Shown: positions 36,680 to 46,154 of the stretch, one piece after another
Numbering within the stretch: position 1 is the stretch's first letter
Layout of the letters: each line of letters opens with the position of its first letter
NCBI RefSeq assembly: GCF_029714425.1
Contig: NZ_CP121668.1
Location: 8,267,501 to 8,331,500 of the forward strand
DNA from: Bradyrhizobium sp. CB2312
GTDB taxonomy: Bacteria > Pseudomonadota > Alphaproteobacteria > Rhizobiales > Xanthobacteraceae
Direction: 5' to 3'
DNA: 64,000 nucleotides
Program-made: the position numbers and the translations under genes
The notes under the pieces: model-generated
Told to the model about the DNA's origin: nothing
Database searches by the model: none
The model's input: the letters and a program-made list of their open reading frames with translations, nothing else

Positions 36680-38062
36680 GGTCGTGTCCCCAGTGATGGT
36701 GTAGCTCGGTAGAGTGAAGCCGTCCGCACGCGCGCCCTCAGATAGCGCCGTAGCGGGCGGACGGCTTTGCGGTGGTCACCGGCAGTTCGCCGGTAGGGTC
36801 GGGCGAGATGATGAACCTTCGCGCGCTCGTGGAGAAGGCCCCAGACGCCGATCTGCTTCGCGAGATGATTGGCTTTGCCGCCCAGCGATTGATGGAGCTG
36901 GAGGTCGCCGGGTTGACCGGAGCGGCCTACGGCGAGAAGAATGCCGAGCGCCTTGCCTAGCGTAACGGCTACCGTGACCGGACCTGGGAGACGCGCGCCG
37001 GCGCGGTCGAGCTGCGCATTCCCAAGCTGCGCAAAGGAAGCTACTTCCCGGGCTTCCTGGAGCCGCGTCGGATGGCCGAAAAGGCGCTCACCGCGGTGGT
37101 GCAGGAAGCCTATGTGCAGGACGTCTCGACCCGATCCGTCGATGATCTGGTCCAGGCCATGGGCATGACTGGCATCTCCAAGAGCCAGGTGAGCCGACTG
37201 TGTGCCGAGATCGACGACAAGGTGAAGGCCTTCCTCGCCCGCCCGATCGAGGGTGACTGGCTGTATCTGTGGATCGACGCCACCTACGTGAAGGTGCGCC
37301 AGAATGGCCGGATCGTCTCGGTCGCGGTGATCATCGCGGTCGGCGTCAATAGCGACGGCCGGCGTGAAGTTCTCGGCATGGACATCGGTCCCTCGGAGGC
37401 CGAGACGTTCTGGACCGCGTTCTTGCGCAAGCTCGCTCGGCGCGGGCTTCGTGGCGTCAAGCTCGTGATCTCCGATGCGCATGAGGCATCAAGGCCGCCG
37501 TCAGCAAGGTGCTCAACACCGCCTGGCAACGCTGCCGCGTCCACTTCATGCGCAACGTCCTGGCCCATGCCGGCAAGAGCGGAAGACGCGTCGTCTCCGC
37601 CTTCATCGCCACCGCCTTTGCCCAGGACGATGCCGAAGCGGCCAGGGCTCAGTGGCGCAAGGTCGCCGACCAGCTCCGTCCCAAACTGCCAAAGCTCGCC
37701 GCCTTCATGGATAAGGCCGAGCCAGACGTGCTCGCCTATATGAGCTTCCCGCCTCAGCACCGTGCCAAGCTGCATTCGACCAATCCGATCGAGCGCCTCA
37801 ACGGCGAGATCAAGCGGCGGACCGAGGTGGTTGGCATCTTCCCAAATGAAGACGCCATCGTTCGCCTGGTCGGCGCGATCCTGCTCGAGCAGAACGACGA
37901 GTGGGCGGTTCAGCGGGCCCGCTACATGACGCTGGAAACCATCGCGCCCTTGAGCGATGATCCCATCGTCGGCTTGCCCGCCGTGGCAGGCTGATGCCTT
38001 CCGACCCGCCGGAAAATCGGCGGTGACCTGCCGTCAGCTACACCACGCCATGGGACACGATC
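36680..38062 (+). mobile_element. IS256-family insertion sequence with 8-bp target duplication
   Basis: The ends read GGTCGTGTCCC (left) and, inverted, GATCGTGTCCC (right), with further matches GTGGTGTAGCT inside. GTGATCCC occurs directly on both sides (36672-36679 and 38063-38070), the 8-bp duplication expected of this family. The insertion lies inside the Kazal-like gene. Confidence 0.85.
36808..37994 (+). pseudogene. IS256-family (Mutator) transposase, one nonsense and one frameshift mutation
   Basis: The reading runs NLRALVEKAPDADLLREMIG, then an in-frame TAG at 36958 where relatives have Gln (RLAQRNGYRDR). It continues to the DDE core (Asp in [10 protein letters not shown], Asp in LVISDAHEG) and shifts frame at about 37490 where one G is missing ([12 protein letters not shown]). 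It then ends normally with the Glu-containing STNPIERLNGEIKRR. Two lesions make autonomous movement unlikely. Confidence 0.88.
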
Positions 38063-38270
38063 GTGATCCCAGTCGGCGGTTGTGACGGAAAAAACTTACA
38101 ACAACTATTGCGAGCGTCAGAAGAAGCGCGCCGGCAAGAAGAACGACGGAAGCTGTTGACGCGGATCGGCCTCTCATCGAGGAGGCGTGTCCGCCTTAGT
38201 ATCCCTCAGGTTTGCGTGCCTTAGGTAGCTGCGATTGTTGTCACGAAATTTCTCGCTGGTAGGAGGCAAG

Positions 38271-38790
38271 ATGATTTCAGCGAAGATATTCGGTGCACGT
38301 AGTGCACTTCTAATTGTTGGAGCGGCTAATTGTGCCGTGGCCGCCGATCTTCGTATCTATCGCCCCGATGGCAGTTTGCAATGCAACGAAAGAAAGGCCC
38401 GTACTCTCGATCAAGACAAAGCCGTGCTGGAGAGTCTCGGAGCTCACATTATTAGCCAAGAAAAGACAATCAAAGACTGCGGTTGTCTTCAAATATGACG
38501 GTACTATCCTTTGTGCCGAAGGCAGCGGAATCAAGCTTGACGAGATGGCCAACGAACTCACGCGCGCCGGAATTACGATTTTCAGTCAAGAGAAAGCCAC
38601 CGACGGTTTGATGCGGCTCGTTCACCGGAGGCGTAAATGCCTACGAGATTGCGTCTTCCGACCTTCAAAAGCGCTCGACCTCGGCTTCTCCTATTTAATC
38701 ACGCCTCAAACAGCGCCGTCCATTGTCGGCGAACAGGCTTCCAAGAAAAAGGCGCTTGATCCGGTTCCGGCTCGTTGCGAGCTACATTGA
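38271..38790 (+). pseudogene. Exported protein with two related repeats, frameshifted
   Basis: A clear start (AGGAGG seven bases before ATG 38271), a signal peptide (RSALLIVGAANCAVA) and a first unit LRIYRPDGSLQC..GAHIISQEKTIKDC end at a stop at 38498. In another frame the next codons read VVFKYDGTILC..GITIFSQEKATDGL, which repeats the first unit (YxDGxxxC, about 30 residues, GxxIxSQEK). One indel near 38475 probably separates the halves. It may instead be a complete 75-residue protein followed by a decayed duplicate. Function unknown. Confidence 0.5.
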
Positions 38791-39915
38791 ACGGTCCAGC
38801 GACAGCGTTGGCTCACGCCAATCGGCATCTTGCGCAATTGATCGCCTGGGCCGATAGGCGCCTAGCTCGCTGGCCTCATTCTCTTGCACTATTTCAGCTG
38901 CGACGAGGCGTCCTGCTAACGGGCCCAGGGTTATTCCGCCGTGCATGACCGCTACGTATAGTGTGCGGTCTTCGTCAATAGGGCCAATCATCGGCCGACC
39001 ATCCGCCGGCATCGGGCGTACACCAACAGCCCATCTTTGTCCCATTTCCGCGAAATTCATGATCCACTGGCTTGCCGAGCTGATCAGAGAACGGCGCTCC
39101 TCCTCCATTCGCTCATGCTCGGGGCCGTCACCAGCGGCGGCCGCGACGCCAGCCAGAAATCCTCCGTGGTCACCCGGCCTGATATGGAGCTTGTCGGCAT
39201 AGATAGCCCGTCGCACGCCTTGCGAGCCCAGCGAACAAGTGAGGTCCACAAGCGGGCCAGGTGCTGCCGTCAACCTAAGTGACATGAACCCGGCAGACGT
39301 GAGCAGTGCATTGGTGTCATTGCCGGCCGCCAGTACGAGAGAGTCGAATACCTCAATTCCTGTCGTTAGGCGCAAGCGTGCCTTTGACTGCAGCCTCTCA
39401 AGAGCCTGTACTCGCTCCCGCCGATACCGAACCGCGAACCGTCTGGTAGAGAGGTCGATCAGAGCCCCGCATAGCGCTCCCGCATTCACCCATCCTTCTT
39501 CCGGGACAAACACTACTTCGGCGGCCGATTCAGTCCTGATAGATGGCTCGAGGCGACCTGCTGCGGCCGCTGAAATGAATTCCACCTGACTTCCGTACTT
39601 GGAAAGGGCCTTGGCATTTTGTTCGAGTTTTTCAGCAACATTTCCAAAGGAAGCGAGCCGCAGCGTTCCAGTGGTGTGGAGGTTTCGCTCGCTTCCGACG
39701 TCGCGCGCGATCTCGCTGTGGTACTTGATTGCGTCGAGCCTAAACGGCAGGTCGGCTTCGGCTTGGCCAAACGCATTAAGACATGCAAATGATGTGGAGG
39801 AGACTCCGTTTCCAGGTTCGCCAATATCGAAAACCGTCACTCGCGCACCGGCCTTCCCGAGGTGATAGGCAATGGAGCTGCCAATGATACCAGCCCCGAC
39901 GACTCCGATTTTCAT
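38782..39915 (-). CDS. FAD-dependent oxidoreductase, glycine/D-amino acid oxidase (DAO) family
   Basis: A 377-residue flavoprotein. The FAD-binding opening KIGVVGAGIIGSSIAYHLGK is followed by the acidic VFDIG, and the C-terminal block PMPADGRPMIGPIDEDRTLYVAVMHGGITLGPLAGRL is standard for DadA/DAO enzymes, which oxidise C-N bonds of amino acids. Start ATG 39915 with AAGGAGG; the frame is open ten codons further. Last gene of the minus-strand cluster, 26 bp after the SDR gene. Substrate may be an amino-phosphonate, by context only. Confidence 0.87.
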   Translation of the reverse strand: MKIGVVGAGIIGSSIAYHLGKAGARVTVFDIGEPGNGVSSTSFACLNAFGQAEADLPFRLDAIKYHSEIARDVGSERNLHTTGTLRLASFGNVAEKLEQNAKALSKYGSQVEFISAAAAGRLEPSIRTESAAEVVFVPEEGWVNAGALCGALIDLSTRRFAVRYRRERVQALERLQSKARLRLTTGIEVFDSLVLAAGNDTNALLTSAGFMSLRLTAAPGPLVDLTCSLGSQGVRRAIYADKLHIRPGDHGGFLAGVAAAAGDGPEHERMEEERRSLISSASQWIMNFAEMGQRWAVGVRPMPADGRPMIGPIDEDRTLYVAVMHGGITLGPLAGRLVAAEIVQENEASELGAYRPRRSIAQDADWREPTLSLDRSM

Positions 39916-39941
39916 CGGCTCCTCCTTCGTGAAAAATCTGC

Positions 39942-40742
39942 TCAAGTACTGGCGGTGAGCCCGCCATCAATGCGAAGAATCTGGCCCGTCACGAAACGGG
40001 ATAGCGAAGACGCGAAGAAGTGCACAGCTCCCGCGACATCCTCAGGCGTAGCCAATCGCGCAAGCGGAATGTTCGCGGTGGCTCGCTTGAATGCGGCCGG
40101 GTCATCTAAGGCTTTTGCGTTCTTCTGCGTCCGTACCAGCCCAGGCGCGACACCATTTACGGTGATGCCGTACGGCCCCAATTCCGTTGCCAGTTGCTTC
40201 AACAATACCGCGAGCCCGCCTTTGGCGGCGCAAAAGGCGCTATAGCCGCGGTTTCGGAAGCCAAGCGATGAGCGCACGGAAAGAAGATGAATGTGACTCC
40301 CGCCCCTTCCGGCGGATAATTGCTGAGCAGCGACCGCCTGGGAGAGAAACATTCCGGCACGCAAGGTCCTGGAATAAACCTCATCGAAGGCTTCCGGCGT
40401 TACCTCCAACAGCATCTGCTCCTTATTGAAGCCAGTGCAGTTCACCAAAATATCTATGGAACCATGTTGTTGTTTCAAACACGCAGAGACCGCGTGCGCC
40501 ACGTTGACGTCGCACGCGTCTAGCTCGATACCATGGGCAGAGAAACCTTGCGTGGCCAGCTCAGCGGCGAGAGCCAACGCCTGGTCGCCGCTTCGTCCCG
40601 CAATAATGGTGGTCGCACCCGCAAGGGTCAACACTTCCGAGATTGTTGTGCCGATCGCTCCGTAGCCGCCAACGATTAACGCCACCTTGCCATGCAAGCT
40701 CATCGGATGCTCGGATCCTGCTTCGATCGTTTGAACGTTCAT
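39942..40742 (-). CDS. SDR-family protein, catalytic Tyr replaced by Phe
   Basis: A 266-residue short-chain dehydrogenase fold. The cofactor motif is LIVGGYGAIGTT (in place of TGxxxGIG), NAG appears as LVNCTG, the catalytic Ser is in LLSVRSS, and the C-terminal VTGQILRIDGG is typical. At the active site, where relatives read Y-C-A-S-K, this protein has F-C-A-A-K (within RGYSAFCAAKGG): the general acid Tyr is Phe. A Tyr four residues earlier is probably too far away. Overlaps the SelA-like gene by four bases. Reduced or altered activity is likely. Confidence 0.85.
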   Translation of the reverse strand: MNVQTIEAGSEHPMSLHGKVALIVGGYGAIGTTISEVLTLAGATTIIAGRSGDQALALAAELATQGFSAHGIELDACDVNVAHAVSACLKQQHGSIDILVNCTGFNKEQMLLEVTPEAFDEVYSRTLRAGMFLSQAVAAQQLSAGRGGSHIHLLSVRSSLGFRNRGYSAFCAAKGGLAVLLKQLATELGPYGITVNGVAPGLVRTQKNAKALDDPAAFKRATANIPLARLATPEDVAGAVHFFASSLSRFVTGQILRIDGGLTAST

Positions 40743-42319
40743 TTGAATCTCCGTTGGATCCGGCGCGATAGGGTGGAGCTATCAGGAGTTACGCGACTTT
40801 GCGATGCATGAAACTCCGCCGAACCGTATTGGCCCTTGAAAACTGGTCCGAGATGCTCTTTTGCGCTGCCACCGAGCTGGACCGTTCCACTGATAGTGCC
40901 ATCTTCGGCGACTTTGCCCTCGAAGCCATAGAATAGGGACATCGGTATCTGCTCGTGCGCAGCCTCGAACCGGATGTGGTCGCCGTGAATTTCACCGGAC
41001 AGCTTGCCGGAAGATGATCCGGTGTGATGGACGCCTGATATGTGCGTCTTATTCTGCTCAAGGTCGAGATGATGTGTCGCCGAGCCATGAAGGAATTGAA
41101 TTTCGATACACCAACCTCCTGAGACGTCAGCTTCGGCCTGAAGCGTTGACGGTCGTTCAGCAATGCACCGGGGCTCACGAAACGCGCGGGCCAACGCACG
41201 TCCGACGATTTCCGCCTCGTCATCGCCGAGATTGACGGGGTCGAGCACTATTGAGGTCGGCGTCGACCAAAAATCGTGGATGAGAATCCGTGGTCGCTGC
41301 CCTAAGAGCGCAAGCCGTAGATCTTCCGCGCTGAATGGAACCACTTCCTCGTCCCAGCTCACCTTGAGCCGGACTGCTGTGACAGAACCAGGCCAGGACA
41401 GCACCTCAGTTCTGACGCCAGGCTGGGTATTGAGCTCCGCCGCAATCAGCTTTAAGCGCGGAAGCCATTGGTCACGGTCGTGTTTGGCAGTTGCGAAATT
41501 CATCCAGCGGTCGAGTGCCACGACAGCACCCACAATCTCCTCTTTACCCAACTTCATCGCCCGGCCGAAGGCCTGGTGAGGCGCTCCGTTCCACCAGATT
41601 GCCTTGCATAGCCGTTCACTACCAAGCACGATGGCAGTCGATTGTGGGGCCCGGAGATATTTGCCGCCCGCATAAACCACCAGGTCGGCGCCGCATTTGA
41701 CCCAGCGATCAGGCTTTTCTGGCGAAAGCCCGGCGGCCTCGACAAGAATGGGCACGCCGTGAGCACGGGCGAGGGGGACGGCTGCGCTCAATGGCAAACC
41801 GGACGCTGAATCCATGCGGCCGAGCAGACAGATCATCGCGGCGCTTCCGTCCAGGGCCTCTGCAAGTCCTTCTACAGTGGCAACACTCACAATCTCGCCG
41901 CCTGCGATACGGATTGCCTGTTCATAGGAAAACCGTTGGTCAGAGGGGATCAATACCTTGTTGGGTAGCCCCGATGTTTCCGGCAATCGCAACATCAATT
42001 CCGGATTGTTTCCGGCGATGCACGCCGCTGTGGCTAGCGCCAGTGTCGCCGCAGTGCCGGCGGTAATCACACCCCATTCGGCGCTCGTGAGTTCAGCGAG
42101 CCGTCGACCTGCAGCCTCTGCCAATTCATCCATGTCGACGAAAGCCTCTGCAGCCGCGTTCATTGCTACAATGACTTCGTCACTCGGATTGCTTGCTCCA
42201 TATAATGTACGCACACCGGCGCATTGAATGAACGGCTCGACGCCGATTGCCCGAAAGATCCAGCCTCGCTCGTGCTCTCGTTGACGGGGACGCTGCAAGA
42301 GTTCAGGCCGGATGGTCAT
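40739..42319 (-). CDS. SelA/DgaE-like PLP enzyme with extra C-terminal beta-rich domain
   Basis: A 526-residue protein. Residues 15-395 fit the PLP fold of the SelA/DgaE group (lyases such as D-glucosaminate-6-phosphate ammonia-lyase): CAGVRTLYGASNPSDEV, GVITAGTAATLAL, LVEAAGLSPEK, and the Schiff-base Lys in VVYAGGKYLRAPQST. About 115 residues follow, rich in short beta strands (GGWCIEIQFLHGSATHHLDL to GPVFKGQYGSAEF), calycin/lipocalin-like by pattern, absent from most relatives as I know them. It could be an ammonia-lyase or aldolase-type step. ATG 42319 chosen over GTG 42328. Operon with SDR and DAO genes. Confidence 0.78.
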   Translation of the reverse strand: MTIRPELLQRPRQREHERGWIFRAIGVEPFIQCAGVRTLYGASNPSDEVIVAMNAAAEAFVDMDELAEAAGRRLAELTSAEWGVITAGTAATLALATAACIAGNNPELMLRLPETSGLPNKVLIPSDQRFSYEQAIRIAGGEIVSVATVEGLAEALDGSAAMICLLGRMDSASGLPLSAAVPLARAHGVPILVEAAGLSPEKPDRWVKCGADLVVYAGGKYLRAPQSTAIVLGSERLCKAIWWNGAPHQAFGRAMKLGKEEIVGAVVALDRWMNFATAKHDRDQWLPRLKLIAAELNTQPGVRTEVLSWPGSVTAVRLKVSWDEEVVPFSAEDLRLALLGQRPRILIHDFWSTPTSIVLDPVNLGDDEAEIVGRALARAFREPRCIAERPSTLQAEADVSGGWCIEIQFLHGSATHHLDLEQNKTHISGVHHTGSSSGKLSGEIHGDHIRFEAAHEQIPMSLFYGFEGKVAEDGTISGTVQLGGSAKEHLGPVFKGQYGSAEFHASQSRVTPDSSTLSRRIQRRFK

Positions 42320-42527
42320 GCCAGCCACCGACGCAGGTACGATGCCCCCCCGACAATAGGTATCTCACGACCAAGGACGTGATGCCGAGCTGTTTCGGAG
42401 CTCAGAGAGATACAACGTTCAGGCAAGTGGCTACCGACCCGAATGTAATAAGTCGTCCGGCCAGGAACCCTACCAGCTGCTCGGATCATGCCTGCCTGCA
42501 CATAGCTCGACAATCTGCCCATGGCTG

Positions 42528-43133
42528 TCAAAGAGAACGGCTAGCTAAGGTGGCCGAAGACACCACGACGAATATGCTAATTGCCGCATACATCGCCGGG
42601 CTGGGTGACGGCACGCGAATAGACGCGACGTGAGCGGCGGCAAGCAGCAGGAAACAGACGTTGACGAGCCACTCAAATAGTGCGGCTCCAATGAACGGCT
42701 TTAAAAGGAACAAGAGAGCCATTAGCGGCACGTCGTACGACAGAGGCACACCCAAGAAGTGCCCGTCGGACGATCTGCCGAAATTTGCAAAATAGCTAAG
42801 CCTGATGGCTCCCGCCACGAGCAGAGCAGTGGCCGTCGCGAGGGAAAGAATGGAGGCGTGGCTGAGCTGAATCACAATTGCCGTGGGCAAGACGGCTCCA
42901 TAGATAATGTCCCCGAATCCGTCCAGGCTCTTGCCCATTTTTGCAACTTCCGGGTCACGGTTCGGCGTCCAGTTGGCCACGATTCCATCGATGTGATCTG
43001 CCAGGACAGCCCAAAGAGCCACTGCCACCGATAGCTCAAGCTTTCCGGATAGAGCGAGGAATAGACTAGCGGAAGAAAAAACAAGTCCCCCCGCAGTGAT
43101 GGCATTTGCGGGATCCCAAAGGTATCTTAGCAT
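42528..43133 (-). CDS. CDP-alcohol phosphatidyltransferase family membrane enzyme
   Basis: A 201-residue integral membrane protein with about six helices. The family motif reads DHIDGIVAN..GKSLDGFGDII: the D-G-x2-A and G-x3-D-x3-D parts are kept, but the Arg after Ala is Asn and the spacer is longer. The family moves an alcohol or headgroup from a CDP-activated partner. Just downstream (7 bp) of a nucleotidyltransferase, it should use the CMP-activated product made there, perhaps attaching a phosphonate headgroup to a lipid. ATG 43133 has GAGGTG; a longer open frame upstream overlaps the previous gene. Confidence 0.82.
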   Translation of the reverse strand: MLRYLWDPANAITAGGLVFSSASLFLALSGKLELSVAVALWAVLADHIDGIVANWTPNRDPEVAKMGKSLDGFGDIIYGAVLPTAIVIQLSHASILSLATATALLVAGAIRLSYFANFGRSSDGHFLGVPLSYDVPLMALLFLLKPFIGAALFEWLVNVCFLLLAAAHVASIRVPSPSPAMYAAISIFVVVSSATLASRSL

Positions 43134-43140
43134 TGGCACC

Positions 43141-43935
43141 TCACTGATCGCGCTGGTCACAGGATTTGCGAGCGCCATGCGCTCGTGAGAAAATGCGCTC
43201 TGCGAGATGCAGATCTTCGGCGGTATCGATTTCGCACCATCGGAGATCATCGCATCGCGCGGCTGTAAGCTGCAGGCCACGCCTCTCCACCAGATAGCCA
43301 AGAAGCTCCTCGGTGTAGGCCTGCCTGGCTCCGGACCCGATAACATCGTCCAGTGCAGGAACGATCGTTGCCTTGAGGGTCGAGCCCGAAAATCGTAGCA
43401 GGTTCATAGTTTTGAAAAGCTGCGGGCCGGCTGTGATAATGTTGGCCGCCGTTTGCTTCATGCGGAAACCTGTGATGAAGCCGTCGTCGGACAAAAGAGC
43501 TGCAGACCCTTCCATCGATTTGTCGAAGGGAGCGACTGCGACCACATCGCCCGCTGGGCCCGTCAGGCGGCGCAATGCATCTTGCTCGAAGAAAACGTCT
43601 CCCTCGAGGAGGAGGCAGTCTCCCGAAAGCAGTACCTCACGCGCCAACCACAGGGAATAAGCGCTCCCGGTGCGATCGAAAATCGTCGATTCGACGTAGT
43701 TGATCTCGACCCCGCCGAAGCGGCTGCCGCAGGCATACTGGATGGCGTCCTTGCGGTAGCCCACGACAACAGTCACCTCACCGACGCCGATTGCCTCCAG
43801 ATTCCGCAGAGCGTTGTGCAGGATCGGCCTGCCGTTTACCTCGACCAGTGGTTTTGGCCGGAGATCCGTCAGCGGCCGCAGGCGCGAGCCGAGGCCGGCT
43901 GCAAGCACGATAGCGCGGCGAGGTACTTCAGCCAT
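43141..43935 (-). CDS. NTP-transferase (MobA/LicC/PntC-like cytidylyltransferase)
   Basis: A 264-residue nucleotidyltransferase. The nucleotide-binding opening AIVLAAGLGSRLRPLT, then RPKPLVEVNGRPILHN and VVVGYRKD, are diagnostic; LLLEGDVFFE supplies a metal Asp. Pattern and length match phosphocholine/phosphonate cytidylyltransferases. With PEP mutase upstream and a CDP-alcohol transferase downstream, it probably CMP-activates a phosphonate (PntC role). ATG 43935 with GGAAGG chosen. Sugar-1-phosphate activation cannot be excluded. Confidence 0.82.
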   Translation of the reverse strand: MAEVPRRAIVLAAGLGSRLRPLTDLRPKPLVEVNGRPILHNALRNLEAIGVGEVTVVVGYRKDAIQYACGSRFGGVEINYVESTIFDRTGSAYSLWLAREVLLSGDCLLLEGDVFFEQDALRRLTGPAGDVVAVAPFDKSMEGSAALLSDDGFITGFRMKQTAANIITAGPQLFKTMNLLRFSGSTLKATIVPALDDVIGSGARQAYTEELLGYLVERRGLQLTAARCDDLRWCEIDTAEDLHLAERIFSRAHGARKSCDQRDQ

Positions 43936-44042
43936 AGTGCTAACCTTCCGCAACGCTAAGCATACCGAACCCACCAGGGCTTCAGTTCCATGTGTTTAAA
44001 GTCACCGACAAACGCCGCAAGCCCTTGTCGAGCGAGCCAAGG

Positions 44043-45170
44043 TCAAATCCCATAGGAGAGCCGGACCCCGTCTGGATCGCCAAAGATTGTGCCCGAAGCT
44101 GCCGCGACACCCGCGTTCAGCAATACGTTAACGACATCATCGGCGTTGAATTCGGGACGCGGCCCCTTGGTGCTTTGCCGAAGTCCTTTGATATCTAAAT
44201 AGAAGTAGAATCCGCCTTGAGCTGAAGGTTGCGGAATCGACTTCAGGGTCGAAAGAATCGAGAGCCCAAGCGTTCGCGCCTCGCTGACCTGACGTTGAAG
44301 TTTTTGTTGGAAGACGTCATCACTGGACTCCAGATGATGAAGCAGTGCATGTTGGGAAGTGACATCTGGGGTGCAGCCCGTATCGCGTTGTAGCGCCAGC
44401 GCGGCGTCTATAACGGATTTTGGACCGGCGAGATAACCGATTTGCCAGCCGGTCAGGGCGAGAGATTTGGAGAGCGAATTAGCGATTAGAGTGCGGTGAC
44501 GCGCCTCGGCAGCGGCCGACACAATCGAATGATGGGTGTGTGGAGCATGGGCGAAAGCCCCATAGGATTCATCGAACACAATCCAGAGATCCCGCTCAGC
44601 CGCAAGCTGCGCAATTTCAGTAAGAATTTCGCGGTCGTAAATCGTGCCTGTCGGATTGTTCGGGGGGCTGACAACGATCGCTTTAGTCTTCGACGTAACT
44701 GCCGCAGCTAGATCTGAAGGCTTCGGCACGTACTTGGTGTCCCTTGTCTCGATGAAGATCGGCACTCCGCCTGCCATGAGAACCTGCGCGAGGAAAGAAG
44801 TCCAATGCGGAATGGGGATGAGCACCTCATCTCTCGGATTCAGAAGCACCATAGCTGCGTTGAAGAGAGCATGCTTGGAGCCGCTCGTAACTGCGACTTG
44901 ATCCATCGACCAGGGTTGACCGGTCTCGGAGGAAATTCTGCGAGCGATCGCCTCTCGAAGCTTCGTCGGGGCGCCTGTCTCAGTGTCGCGGGTGATACTG
45001 CGATTGATCGCGATGATGGTGCCCTCGCGCACCATCGGCGGCAGATCACTCCGGATCTCCTCAGCGGTCAGATCGATGATCTGCTCGCCGCTCACTATAG
45101 CTGCTTTGGCCGCGGTCCATGCCGCAGCGCTGTCCGAGTGTTTTAACAGGGCTGTTCGCTCCGCCAGCAT
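44043..45170 (-). CDS. Class I/II PLP aminotransferase in phosphonate cluster
   Basis: A 375-residue enzyme. It shows VTSGSKHALFNAA, SPPNNPTGTIYD (Asn), IVFDESYGAFAH (Asp-Tyr) and Schiff-base Lys in ANSLSKSLALTGWQIGYL. GGAGAG precedes the ATG. It lies 58 bp after the decayed PEP-mutase gene and 108 bp before the nucleotidyltransferase, so it probably aminates phosphonopyruvate or a later keto-phosphonate. It is not the 2-aminoethylphosphonate transaminase type (fold class V). Confidence 0.82.
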   Translation of the reverse strand: MLAERTALLKHSDSAAAWTAAKAAIVSGEQIIDLTAEEIRSDLPPMVREGTIIAINRSITRDTETGAPTKLREAIARRISSETGQPWSMDQVAVTSGSKHALFNAAMVLLNPRDEVLIPIPHWTSFLAQVLMAGGVPIFIETRDTKYVPKPSDLAAAVTSKTKAIVVSPPNNPTGTIYDREILTEIAQLAAERDLWIVFDESYGAFAHAPHTHHSIVSAAAEARHRTLIANSLSKSLALTGWQIGYLAGPKSVIDAALALQRDTGCTPDVTSQHALLHHLESSDDVFQQKLQRQVSEARTLGLSILSTLKSIPQPSAQGGFYFYLDIKGLRQSTKGPRPEFNADDVVNVLLNAGVAAASGTIFGDPDGVRLSYGI

Positions 45171-45227
45171 GTGCGCTCTCCATTAACTCGGCATGTCACG
45201 ATTGCCGCTGCGAGGCGAACCTTTACA

Positions 45228-46154
45228 TCAGCCGCCGACAAAATCGATGCCGCCGTTTGAATGAAAAGCCCCGCATCGCTGACCAGTCAGATATCGAGCT
45301 TCCGCTCGTGCCACTTCGTCACATCTTAGCAATTCAAAGACCTCATCAAGCGTCGCGATACGAGGCACAATGCTCGCAGTGTTCTCCTCGGTCATAATAC
45401 GACGACAGACTTGCCGCATTGCCGCTCGCATCGAGCGATCCGCCCAGATCAGTGTGGAGATGCAAGCTTTGCGATACACAGAGATTGGCGCTTGATGATA
45501 TTTCGTAGGTCGCGAGGGGATGTTCTTGCCAAGCGCGTCCAAACGCAATGATCTCTGCGGCACTCCTCGCGAGTGAATGAGGATCGCGTCGGCTCCGGCG
45601 TCCGCGTAAGCGCGCATCATTGCCTGGTCCATCCCTTTACCACCAATCAGTGCCTCGATCCGGGTTAAGAACGAAGTCTTCGGCCAATGCATCCTTCCGC
45701 GCGCAGACGGCCGGAGAATTGGTTGACTTCCGCGAGCGGATGTCGATCGCCAACAAATGAGCTCAACTTGGGAAAGTAGCTGTCCTCCCAGCGCGACACC
45801 GGTTGCGCTCTCGGTTGATGGACGAGCATTGAAGTTTCCAAAGCCGCCATCACCGTCGACGAGGACAGGTCGTCGGGTCGGGTCCACGATCCGCTCGACT
45901 ACGTCGGGGAGTTGGCTCCAAGACGCTTCGTTCGCGACACGGTAACCGAGCGAGCGCGCGACCGACAGATCAGATGCCCAGAGCCCTTTAAAGCCTGCGC
46001 GATCGGCGATCGCGGCGGAGAGTGCGTCATGTGCTTTCATAAGGAACGAGAGTTGGTTGCTGGAGCAGACTTCGGCCGCCAACATTTCTGCAGCTGAAGA
46101 ATCAGCGGAATGATCTGGTCGATTGGCGAGAACAGACTGGGACTGATCTTGCAT
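45228..46154 (-). pseudogene. PEP mutase-like gene, decayed copy
   Basis: A degraded paralogue of the intact gene at 49140. The first third reads well (SFLMKAHDALSAAIADRAGFKGLW, VDGDGGFGNF), then a frame change hides the catalytic loop, which is found in another frame at 45665-45853 as EDSYFPKLSSFVGDRHPLAE. The frame returns at RIEALIGGKGMDQA and is disturbed again after DAILIHSR, losing the VVIVPT segment, before ending IWADRSMRAA..VFELLRCDE. Several indels exclude a working enzyme unless the sequence is wrong. Start by comparison at ATG 46154. Confidence 0.8.

Larger units (their letters stand above)
36445..38159 (+). pseudogene. Secreted Cys-rich Kazal-like protein, split by IS256 and frameshifted
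   Basis: Part 1 (36445-36679) starts with a signal peptide (LKAVPFMLFLAVAFGAPASS), then shifts frame into a Cys-rich domain with CGGFGGIKCDRGLWCDP and CVKAGKLCP. The IS256 element follows. Part 2 (38063-38159) resumes exactly where part 1 stopped and encodes a Kazal-type end GGCDGKTYNNYC..NDGSC, with one extra A in an A-run at 38090-38095 breaking the frame. An expected Cys before GCDG reads Gly. Removal of the element and one 8-bp repeat restores the junction. Relatives are small secreted proteins of unknown role. Confidence 0.75.
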
